Shown here piece by piece: positions 55,861-64,000 of a stretch of DNA of 64,000 nucleotides. The position numbers were made by a program, and so were the translations under genes. The DNA comes from Limnanthes douglasii subsp. nivea (Eukaryota > Streptophyta > Magnoliopsida > Brassicales > Limnanthaceae). The notes under the pieces were generated by a model. That model was given only the letters and a program-made list of their open reading frames with translations, had not been told where the DNA came from and made no database searches. The stretch spans positions 45,900,742-45,964,741 of the forward strand of contig JAUPFV010000005.1 in NCBI GenBank assembly GCA_036936605.1, written 5' to 3'. How positions within the stretch are numbered: position 1 is the stretch's first letter; each line of letters begins with the position of its first letter.

Positions 55861-57184
55861 TTAAATTTACAGCACGTTTACTCGTACTATTTTAGTAATG
55901 ATTATCACAACATCGTTAAGAGAATGGGAGAATCCACGGCTATCGTCACTGTAAATAAAAAATTTGCAGTTATAAATGTTGATAAACATGAGTGGAAGTT
56001 TGGCTTTGAAGCTAAATTTTTATGTCATTGACATGCATATTTCTTAAGGAAGTTGTAGTTCAAGAAAATGAATTTCCACTTGCAATAGTCATTAATATAT
56101 GTCGGTTAGGATCGAGATCTAAACAACTCTATCCCTTTCCCAGCTATTGAAAAAGCTCTTTGACGCATAATTTCACAGAGACATCAAAAAATCCACGATA
56201 AGGAGAAATTCTAGCTTAGGGATCCTCGTTGATGCTAGTGGTGTGGTCTCGTCTTGCCTTGATTATAGAAAGAAACTTGCTAAGTCAAACCAAATTTTTA
56301 ACTTTTGCGGAAACCATTGCTATATTATGTGTAATCTATGTATAAGTTATGTCATCGTAGACGAAAGGTTGTTGATAAGTTGGTCTATAACCTTGTATGA
56401 TGTCTCCCATAAAAGGCAGGTGATTATACTACAGTGATACATTGGGTCTTGATGTGTATGTTAGAACTATATTGGTAGACGAGGGTGGAACTAAAGCGGG
56501 AGAGGGGGTCAAATTTGAAAGTCTCGATAATCAAACCTGGTCAATTTATTTTACCTTTATTTGTGCTTCCACTTATGCTAAGAATTCATCAAAACCTGAG
56601 TTTTTGTTTTTATTAGTAGTTTTGACAAAGGGCACAGTATGTGTCCCTAAATGTAGGTTACCAACTAAACTGCCTCGTTACAATCTTCCAAGATGTTATT
56701 CGTTTTCACAAAGCATTCTGTATAATCAAACATGTTACCCCCATACTCTTTCTCATTGTTTATTATATAATATATGTTTCCATTGATTAAATAAATCGTG
56801 TATTATATCGGAAGGTACACTCTACCCGAAGGCATTGACTATTTTAAGACATTTTCTTATATTTCATCAAAATTACTCGTTTAGGATAATCATGGTTTAT
56901 TTTCGAATTTTACTGTATAACATCATCACATGAATATTAAAACAACTTTTCTCAATAGAAACATCAGGGAAATGATTTATATGAAACAACCTCAATACTT
57001 GTTTTTATAGAGAATCAGAGTATATGTTATGTAGTTGAACGATATTCATTTATGGGTTAAAATAGATATCTCGTCAATAGTACCACAAATTCCCAAAAAT
57101 AATTAATTCATTCGGTTTTAAGATAAAATATGTGGAAGATTGTATATATAAAAAATTCAATACGGTTAAATTTATTTATTTAGT
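55861..57184. other. Decayed sequence, no supportable gene
   Basis: Open frames at 56243 (64 codons) and 56442 (114 codons) on the plus strand are probably chance. The left part may be further gypsy gag relic on the minus strand. Nothing else identified. Confidence 0.4.
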
Positions 57185-58560
57185 GATGTATGTCGGTTTC
57201 ATACTCCTCTTTACAAAAGATTTAGATTTATTACATGCCACTAAGGATTTTCTGAAGATACATTTGATATAAAAGATCTTGGTGAATCATCATTTATCTT
57301 ATAGATCCAAATAATAAAGAATCGCCTTCATGCATTATGGGTCATTCATAAAAGGCATACGTTAAGAGCATGTTACAACATTATGGTTCGAAGAACATGA
57401 AACCTATGGGTACCCCAAATCCAAATGTGTTAAATTCTCACTAAGTCAGTGCCTTAGGACATATTCAAATGTTATGTTCTTAAGATATGATCATATACTT
57501 TGTTTATTGGAAGCCTTGTGTATACTCCGATGTCTACTAGACCAAACATATCGTTTATAGTATAAGTGTTGAGAAAGTACTCGAGAACTCGAGGAGTTAG
57601 CCATTAGAATTCATTCAAGAGGGTATTTCGATAAATTTGGTTTGAAAAATAATAGGCCGGTTATAGGTCATCTTGATGTACATATTTTTGGTTGTATGAA
57701 CACTATGAGGTATAAAATTGGTTATGTATTCATTCTTATTGGAGGTTTCATTTTTTGGAAGAGTGTAAAGCAATTGTTTTTCACAAAACTACAATAGTGG
57801 CTGAATATGTGGCATGTTTCAAAGCATCAAACCATGCATTATGAATCCTAAATTTTATCATGGGATTATTTAAAGTGGAGGTAATTAAAATATATATTAT
57901 GAGTTCTTTTGAAAATATGTTAGTTGTCATATTCTCAAACAGAAACAATACCTCAAGTCAGTCTAAACACATATACATCAAGTACATGTCTATTAAATAA
58001 AAAATCTAGAATGGTCAAATCATAGTTGAGCATATCGATACAAAATCCTAGTTGTAGATCATTTCGGTGTTTCCACTATCGGTTTATAAATTTACTATGA
58101 GTTTTGTTTCGACTTATAGTTCATTTTCCAGTATGATTTTGAGATTATATTATTATTTAAGTTTTTATATGCATATTTTGATTAAATAATAAAATGATTA
58201 TTTTTTATCTAATTCTTTGAAATTAAGAATCTTAGTTCAAGAATCTCAAAATTAGTATAATAAATCAACACGTGACAATTACGGGATCGCGCGATTGCCA
58301 TATTGCACTCTCTGAGAAGTCAAATTTTGTTTATGTATTACTTGGCAATGTGATTATCGTAAGAATCATTACACATTAAGTGGCACGCATTTTTTATTTC
58401 TTTGTTGGAACTCATCTAAAGTGATAATATAATTTGGGTTACAAGTGAAAATAACATCGTCATATAATTCACACTTTAAAGGATATAGTTTACTACATGA
58501 AAAGATCCAAGCGAAATATTGTAAGGATATATTAAATTAGAATATATCATGTGTGTAGAT
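57185..58560 (+). pseudogene. Ty1/copia RT-RNase H relic
   Basis: Plus-strand fragments in order: FDIKDLGESSFIL near 57265, HKRHTLRACYNIM near 57350, LLEVSFFGRV near 57740 (RNase H GY.F.L..GA.SW), AEYVACF near 57800 and a C-terminal VDHFGVST near 58060. Frame changes throughout. Aligned with the usual copia order RT then RNase H. The AT-rich tail up to 58560 may contain its LTR, not delimited. Confidence 0.65.
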
Positions 58561-58580
58561 CTAAAGTATCCAATATGTAT

Positions 58581-59084
58581 TGGTGTGGATAAAAATAGCC
58601 TGAGGGTAGGCTGGTAATTTCAAGTAGAGTTTCAGGGTGGAGTAGGGGTGTTTCAAGATGGTATAAGGGTGTTTCAAGGTGGTGTAAGGGTGTTTCAAGG
58701 TGGTGTAAGGGTGTTTCGAGGTGGAGAGAGAATTAAGCAGCTTGGCAGTAGTTAATTTTGTTGTTACCAGAAGTTAATGCTCGTGGTTGAGTATTTATAG
58801 TGTGATGCTTGGGCCCTTATGGGCTTTCGGGTCAAGTTTAATGGACACGGGTCATGTTTAAAGACCCATGAGTTCTAAGCAGGAGGACAGGTAGCTTAGT
58901 CAAGAAGTGTTTAGGTTTTTTAGTACTTTAGTCATAGTTCGAACAGCCTTAGGCTCACAGTGTTCGAAGTGATCTGTCCGGTCCAAAAGATCTGTCCGAT
59001 TTAAGTCCTTAATGTCTGTCCGGTTTCCGGAGAGATTTACACTGATCTGCCCTTCCGGGGAGTATCCTGAATTCGGACTCATCA
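58581..59084 (-). repeat. RT-E 3' LTR (504 bp) with internal minisatellite
   Basis: Minus-strand TGATGAGTCC to CCACACCA, homologous to RT-D LTRs. TATA box at 58792-58799. Longer than RT-D by 77 bp, largely owing to the tandem repeats at 58628-58724. CCGGA motifs in U3 as in RT-D. Confidence 0.9.
58628..58724 (+). repeat. 21-bp minisatellite in the RT-E LTR
   Basis: About 4.6 copies of TGTTTCAAGGTGGTGTAAGGG. The two middle copies are identical, the outer ones slightly diverged. The corresponding part of the RT-D LTR has only single-copy sequence (GTGTTTTAAGGTAGTGTGTGGG). Confidence 0.9.
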
Positions 59085-59098
59085 GGAGCCCCTTTTTT
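59085..59098 (-). other. RT-E polypurine tract
   Basis: Minus-strand AAAAAAGGGGCTCC directly before the TGATGAG LTR start, identical to RT-D. Confidence 0.85.
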
Positions 59099-59241
59099 AG
59101 GTGTTTGAACAAGTGTCCTTGTCAAAGAGCTGAGAAACAGTCCGATTATCGGAGGTGGTTTTCAATTCGGAGAGAGTTGTGGGTATACTCGGACAGATTG
59201 AACGTTACGAATTCCAAACGGTTTTTGCCAGAGTTAATGGG

Positions 59242-59422
59242 ACACGTGTCACTCTCTGATTGGTCACTCCAGCCGTTTTTTCACCTTGAATTTCGCACCA
59301 CTTTCTCGAACAAGTTACCTCTTTAATTGCAAATAATGACATCAGCGCCGTCTTTTAATCATTGCCTGACTTTTCGGATTCTCCTAGGAATCAACTCCTT
59401 CTTTTCACATTTACTATAAATT
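59242..59422 (+). promoter_or_regulatory. Putative promoter of the RT-E antisense gene
   Basis: G-box ACACGTGT 59242-59249, ATTGG 59259-59263, TGACATCA 59337-59344, TATAAATT at about 59415-59422, ATG at 59523. Same parts, order and nearly identical spacing as RT-D, although the surrounding sequence differs at many positions. Confidence 0.65.
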
Positions 59423-59522
59423 CTCATTCACTTTTCACTGTCTCATTATCTCTTTCAAATTTCACTCTGCAATCTCACCCAGAGCTTTATCTCTCTAGAA
59501 CTCGAAACTTCCTTGGCTGTTT

Positions 59523-62455
59523 ATGTTTACAGCAAGAACAACACTGATCAAAGGCGGCTGGCTTAACCTCTCGGAGTTGGAGAAAGCATAAAGGGTCGAG
59601 AAGGAAAAAAGACTTGCAGCAGGGCTACCATCGTCGCCTGTTGAGAAACCAGCCTCTTCCGTCGCAGAATCTGATAGAGGTTCATCTTCTTCCAAAGGTA
59701 CTAAGCCTAAAAAGCTCTTTCAATCCACCCTTTCTCCCATAGTTTCTGGCTCCTCAGTTCAGGAGTCAATCCCTGCTGTTGAACTAGGAGTTACTTCTAC
59801 CAGTGTTAGGAAAAAATCGTCTTTTATTGCCATGGGGTCTGACTCTGACCACTCCCCGGATAAGCTAGTCATCAAAAGGCCAAGCCGGTTAGTCAAAGGG
59901 CTATCCTCTAAAAACACTCCCACGAAATCGGGGGCAAGAAACAGTGAGTCTGAGTCTGGGGCAACTATTAGAGCTCCCCGGGAGAGGCCGTCAGAAACTC
60001 AAATTGAGGTGAGAAGTCGAATAAATACGGGCAGTCAACAGTCCGGAGGGTCAGCTATGCCAAGCTTCAACCCTCCCCGAACTACTTCTACAGAAGCTCC
60101 CCCAACAATTATGGAGGAGAGGATGGAGGACTCTACTGAGGAGGTCCGTTTTGAGTCCGAGTCCTCCGGACAGGCTGATACTGCTATTGTTGTTGCCAAG
60201 AAGGGCAAAGAGAACTTATATCTGAGGCGTCCGGACCTGCCGGAGAGCCTTGAAGGGAGAGTGGGGCCATGCTTTCATAAAGTTGAGTTCAAGTATCTTT
60301 TGGCCTTGCTGAAGACCAAGTATGCGTTCATCCATACTTCAGATCTGGGTAGATTGCGCACAAAGTGGGGGATCCCTGAGAACGTAAAGATAAGGATTCC
60401 CATCGATCCGGAGACCCCGATGGATTGTAAAAAGAATGAAATAGTCTTCTTTACGGAGCTATTCAACTGGGGACTCAGGTTCCCACTGGACCCGGAGATA
60501 GTGCGCTACTTTCACTTGGTCAAACTCTGCCCATCACAGTTAAGCCCCAATGGTTGGTTCACCTTGATGTCATGCATAATGGCATCCAGGCTATCCGGGA
60601 TCCCTCTTCCTATGGAAGAGTTCGCTGCAGTGGCCAACCTGTGCAAGCATCATCAGTTCCCCTTCTACCATTTCAACATGGGGAACGATCTCAAAGCTGT
60701 AGATGATCTCCTGGAGTCGGAGAGCAAATGGAGGAGCCAATTCTTGTTTATCAGTGGCTCGTGGGAAAACGGCAAGAAAATCAAGACCGGAGATAATCCA
60801 AGCCTCCTCAGGAGTAGATGGAGGAGTGACCGTAAGTTTTTATTTTAAATTTCTGTTCGAATCTCTCATTTCTTCTTTGTACTGACCAATTTCTCTTTTG
60901 TTTTAATAGAGCTGCCAAAGGAGTTCGGGGACTACTTGAAGGCCGGACAGACTACTTGTGGCAAAATCAACGCATGGGCTGCAGAGAACTGGGAGAACCG
61001 TTTCCACAAGGCTTTTACCACTGGAAACCTAGCAAGGTCCCATCTGTGGAACACAACAGGTCGGAGAGACCTAACCTGGGAAGAGCTTGCCGCCCAGCCT
61101 GATGAAGACATTGTGCTGAGAAGGTCCCATGAGCTGGATGGGACACTCTACCTGCCTGCTCGGGCCAAAGCCCCAAGCAAAATGAAAGGCAAGAAGAAGA
61201 AAGGCAAGAAAGCGGAAGGTGATATTGAGAAGGAGGCCCCAACAGACACAGAGGGACCGGCCCAGGTTCAAATTGATACAGCCCTTTTACAAGTGGTGCA
61301 GCAGGAGAGCGAAAAGCAGGAAGTGAATCTCCCAAAACCCTCAAGAGCTTCAAAGAGGACTCGCAAGCAAGCAAGTGAAGGTGCTGACAGGGAAGCCAAG
61401 AAGAAAAAGACTTCCCAAGGAGATGAGACTGCTCTCCGGGACCCGGAGCCCTCTTTCCCTACTGACCCAACATTGGCCGAAGAGATCCCAAGGGACTTTC
61501 AAGAAGAGATTCCAAAGGAATTCCATACAAATGAAGTTGAGGGGGGGAGCTCAACTTGGATGAAATGGACATCACCGGTCTGGGTGGACTTGGTGAATAT
61601 TTTCTTGGCCTGTCCAGAGACGAGTTCACAGGGCCCTACATCCCTCCGAGCAGCTCCAACACGGTCAATTTTAACGGTAAGACTTTCATGGTTTCTAGCG
61701 AGAAGGATATTATAGCCCATTCTCTACTTAGCAATGTACAGCCAGTGCTTACTTTGGAAAGGCAAGTCCGAAGTCAGGCAGACACCATCAAAGACCTCAG
61801 GTCTGAGAAGGAGAAATTGTCCGATGACCTCTAGACTGCTGCTACTAAAGTTGATTTGCTTAAGGAGGCAAATGATCAGCTAAAGAAGAATCAAGATGAA
61901 AACAACACAAAAGTTGCTTCTTTGGAAGAGACCATAAAAGATCTCCGGGCTAAGCTGTCCGGACTGGAGAAGGACCTGACAATCTCAAGGGGAGAAACTG
62001 CAGCCAAGGAGAAGATCATCACCAACCTGACCACTATCAAAATCGCTTTAGAGAATGCAGTGACTCAGGCTGCTGAAGAGAAAGCTGTTTTGGTGAGGGA
62101 CCAAGAGGCCATAATTAAGGCCAAGATCAACGCCTATGCCAGGGAGATGATACAAAGCGAGGAGCTAATGATTCAAAGGGTGAAGTCTGATATGGTCCTC
62201 CTGTTTCACGAGAAATTCCCGAAGAGGAGACTGGGGGACTTATGGCGCTATGTGGATGATGATGACCTCCCATATTATACTATGATTGACGAGGGTTATT
62301 CCGGCGAGTCCTCATCTGATAATGAAGAGGAAACCGGAGAGAGCCCAGGCGAAGAAGAGATTGATCCCAAGGGAAAAAAGATAGTCGAGGAGAAGAGCAA
62401 TATCAAGGGCAAGAAGACAGACGAGGGCGAGCCATCTTCAAAGGCTCAACCTTAA
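59523..62455 (+). pseudogene. RT-E antisense gene (aORF), two exons, three lesions
   Basis: Exon 1 is 59523-60831 and exon 2 is 60910-62455. Start MFTARTTLIKGGW. TAA at 59589-59591 replaces the CAA present in RT-D. The conserved domain around 60215-60790 is complete and includes the QLSPNGWFTLMS segment missing from RT-D. Exon 2 begins QLPKEFGDY, then TWEEL (Trp intact), KMKGKKKKGKK and EAKKKKTS basic patches, a coiled coil (61740-62160), DMVLLFHEKFPKRRLG near 62190 and a Lys/Glu tail. A 1-nt loss in the G-run near 61540 shifts the frame, and TAG lies at about 61832. Corrected for that loss, the length would be 952 codons, close to RT-D's 959. Confidence 0.8.
60832..60909 (+). other. Intron of the RT-E antisense gene (78 nt)
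   Basis: Donor GTAAGTTTTT, branch-like CTGAC about 30 nt before the acceptor TTTGTTTTAATAG. Unspliced, the frame stops at 60846-60848; spliced, it reads CAG-CTG-CCA-AAG (QLPK). Confidence 0.8.
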
Positions 62456-62910
62456 TTTAAAAATTTATTTTGTTTATCTTTCATTCGAACTAAAGTCCTT
62501 GGAAGGCCAAGGCACTCTTTTTGTGATGGTGTCCGTATTATTCGGACAGATTTTTTGTACTGTGTCCAAACTCGTTCAAAAAGTCCTTGGAAAGCCAAGG
62601 CAATTTTAAGTTGTTGAATGAATGTTTTATTTTGCTCAACCATCCTCTTCTTTCATTATTTGTTTAAATAACTGGAGTTTAAGTAGTTTTATTGTATTGC
62701 GAGAGTATTAAGACTCTCCGGCTAGAATTTAAATAGCTCTTAGATCTTTTAGTCCGGGTAGTATGATAAGAGATAAAATTTCGAAAATACTTAGAGAATT
62801 TTGAAGAAGGGACCAAGTTTTATTGAAAGCTCTCCGTGCCACCGGAGAGGGGAAGGTATGCCCCCAAATATTTACATGGATGTTTAAACAAGTAAATATT
62901 TACACAAGTG
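62456..62910. repeat. RT-E convergent 3' region with conserved inverted repeats
   Basis: CCTTGGAAGGCCAAGG at 62497-62512, CCTTGGAAAGCCAAGG at 62585-62600, TGTCCG...CGGACA at 62530-62548 between them, CTCTCCGTGCCACCGGAGAG near 62830 and AAATATTTAC/GTAAATATTT at 62866-62875/62892-62901. Same elements and spacing as RT-D. Confidence 0.75.
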
Positions 62911-64000
62911 TTATTCCAAGTACATTCGAAGGTGTTTAATATTCCAAGGGTGAGTTAAAACCCTGCCATCTTTATCTTCCAACCAATAAGTCCCAGGCTT
63001 GATTCTTTCAACCACAGTATACGGACCCTCCCAGGTTGGGGCCAGCTTTCCGAAGAGCTTTTCCTTAGTATGCAAGAAAACTTTCCTTAATACTTTATCT
63101 CCTGGTTGAAAATCTCTCCTTTTAACTTTAGAAGCAAACCTGCTTCTCATCAAGCCCTGATAGTGTGCAATTCTAAGATGAGCCTTAACCCGTCTTTCTT
63201 CGATCAAATCGAGCTGATTTCTAATTGCCATCTCATTAGCATGTCCGGAGAAGTTATGAACACAAAAGGAAGGGAGTGTCTTCTCTATGGGGGCTACTGC
63301 ATCCATTCCATAGACCAAGGCAAAGGGGGATTCTTGTGTTGCAGCCCCAGGTGTTGTCCGGTAGGCCCACAAGACTTCTTGTAGATAACTAGGCCACTTC
63401 CCAGCAGCCCCTTCCAAATTTTTCTTTAAATCGGACAGTATTGTTCTATTGGCTACTTCAACTTGCCCATTGGCTTGTGGGTGGAAAGGTGAAGAAAAGC
63501 AGTGTTGAATACCCCTTGAGGCACAGAAGCTTTCCATCTCTTTGTTGTCAAACTGTGGCCCATTATCTGTTGTTATTTTCTGGGGGATGCCAAATCTGCA
63601 ACATATGTTGGACAGAATGAATTTTATGACAGCTTTCGAGGTTGTCCCCGCCAAGGGAGCTGCTTCTACCCACTTTGAAAAATAGTCAATGGCCACAATT
63701 ATAGTTTTGCGCCCTCCGGACGCCACAGGGAGAGGCCCAACTAAGTCCAACCCCCATCGAGCAAAAGGGATGGGCTCAGAAATTGATTCCAAAGGAATAG
63801 CTGGTACATGAATTGCATTGTTGTACCTCTGGCATGGGTCACACCTTCTCACCAGCTCCTTAGCATCTTTCATGATCGATGGCCAATAGTATCCGGAGAG
63901 AAGTACTCTTCTTGTTAAAGCTCTAAATCCACAATGGGCTGATCCCTCACCATCATGCAATTCGGAGAGAACCATTTGTGACTCATGATCCCCTAAACAA
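62911..64000 (-). CDS. RT-E integrase, open to the window edge
   Basis: An uninterrupted minus-strand frame enters from beyond 64000 (CLGDHESQMVLSE) and ends at 62911-62913 with HLRMYLE-stop. It has the zinc-binding segment HDGEGSAH...RRCDPCQ, catalytic Asp in DLVGPLP near 63745, Asp in TDNGPQF near 63565, and Glu in NGQVEVAN near 63457, so the DDE triad is complete. A C-terminal DNA-binding region with FQPGDKVLRKVF and a WEGPYTVV core follows. This is the only pol segment here without a lesion. Whether the rest of pol is intact cannot be seen. Confidence 0.85.
   Translation of the reverse strand, partial: CLGDHESQMVLSELHDGEGSAHCGFRALTRRVLLSGYYWPSIMKDAKELVRRCDPCQRYNNAIHVPAIPLESISEPIPFARWGLDLVGPLPVASGGRKTIIVAIDYFSKWVEAAPLAGTTSKAVIKFILSNICCRFGIPQKITTDNGPQFDNKEMESFCASRGIQHCFSSPFHPQANGQVEVANRTILSDLKKNLEGAAGKWPSYLQEVLWAYRTTPGAATQESPFALVYGMDAVAPIEKTLPSFCVHNFSGHANEMAIRNQLDLIEERRVKAHLRIAHYQGLMRSRFASKVKRRDFQPGDKVLRKVFLHTKEKLFGKLAPTWEGPYTVVERIKPGTYWLEDKDGRVLTHPWNIKHLRMYLE

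Larger units (their letters stand above)
58581..64000 (-). mobile_element. RT-E: Tat-type Ty3/gypsy element, cut by the window end
   Basis: Minus-strand copy: 3' LTR 58581-59084, PPT, antisense promoter, antisense gene (59523-62455, plus strand), convergent region, and integrase reading from beyond 64000 to 62911. Closely related to RT-D in coding parts, with a longer LTR because of a minisatellite. Gag, RT and the 5' LTR lie right of the window. Confidence 0.9.

Noticed and set aside
1..64000. CRISPR array, bacterial operon or integrated virus
   Set aside because: No spaced identical repeats and no prokaryotic signals. All reverse-transcribing content fits plant LTR retrotransposon lineages; no caulimovirid movement-protein or coat motifs were seen.

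Overview
This window is a gene-poor, transposon-dominated stretch of a flowering-plant nuclear genome, probably a eudicot. The evidence is AT-rich intergenic DNA, a Stowaway MITE starting CTCCCTCCGTCCC, tRNA-derived SINE copies, hAT and Mutator-type relics, Ty1/copia relics and several Ty3/gypsy elements of the Tat group. I see no convincing host gene, rRNA, tRNA or CRISPR array.

The main content is five copies of one Tat-type (Retand-like) Ty3/gypsy family, named here RT-A to RT-E. Layout in the sense direction: 5' LTR, PBS with a tRNA-Arg-like TGGCGACC start, gag-protease, a TAG codon, then RT, a degenerate gypsy RNase H, a second archaeal-type RNase H and integrase. After these comes a long gene on the opposite strand (aORF, about 950 codons in two exons), then PPT and 3' LTR (TGATGAG...). 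RT-A (1 to about 4165, +) is a diverged 3' part. RT-B (12009-18690, -) is old and has lost the aORF start and 3' LTR. RT-C (+) is split: gag 31793-32361, remainder 43685-51679. RT-D (32362-43684, -) sits inside RT-C gag with a TCGGT target duplication and has three LTRs. RT-E (58581 to beyond 64000, -) is cut by the window edge.

Region by region: 1-4165 RT-A with a Stowaway; 4166-12008 AT-rich DNA with a hAT-like non-autonomous element; 12009-18690 RT-B; 18691-21730 a decayed Ty1/copia; 21731-31160 AT-rich DNA with two SINEs, a hAT transposase relic, a gypsy integrase scrap, an 801-bp foldback MITE and an Athila-type protease relic; 31165-31730 a copia LTR; 31793-51679 the nested RT-C/RT-D block; 51687-58560 copia and gypsy relics with a 2.7-kb non-autonomous copia element; 58581-64000 RT-E.

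The most interesting result is that these elements look ambisense. The aORF has its own conserved promoter next to the 3' LTR (G-box, CCAAT-like box, TGACATCA, TATA 93-101 nt before its ATG). It has a conserved short GT-AG intron at the same codon phase in three copies. It converges on pol at a region of conserved inverted repeats. The PR-RT boundary carries an in-frame TAG followed by CAGTTA or CAGTTT in two diverged copies, which resembles known plant readthrough contexts. No coding region here is fully intact: all copies carry stops or frameshifts, many of them TGG to TAG/TGA. Protein assignments come from reading translations and recognising motifs; no database search was run.
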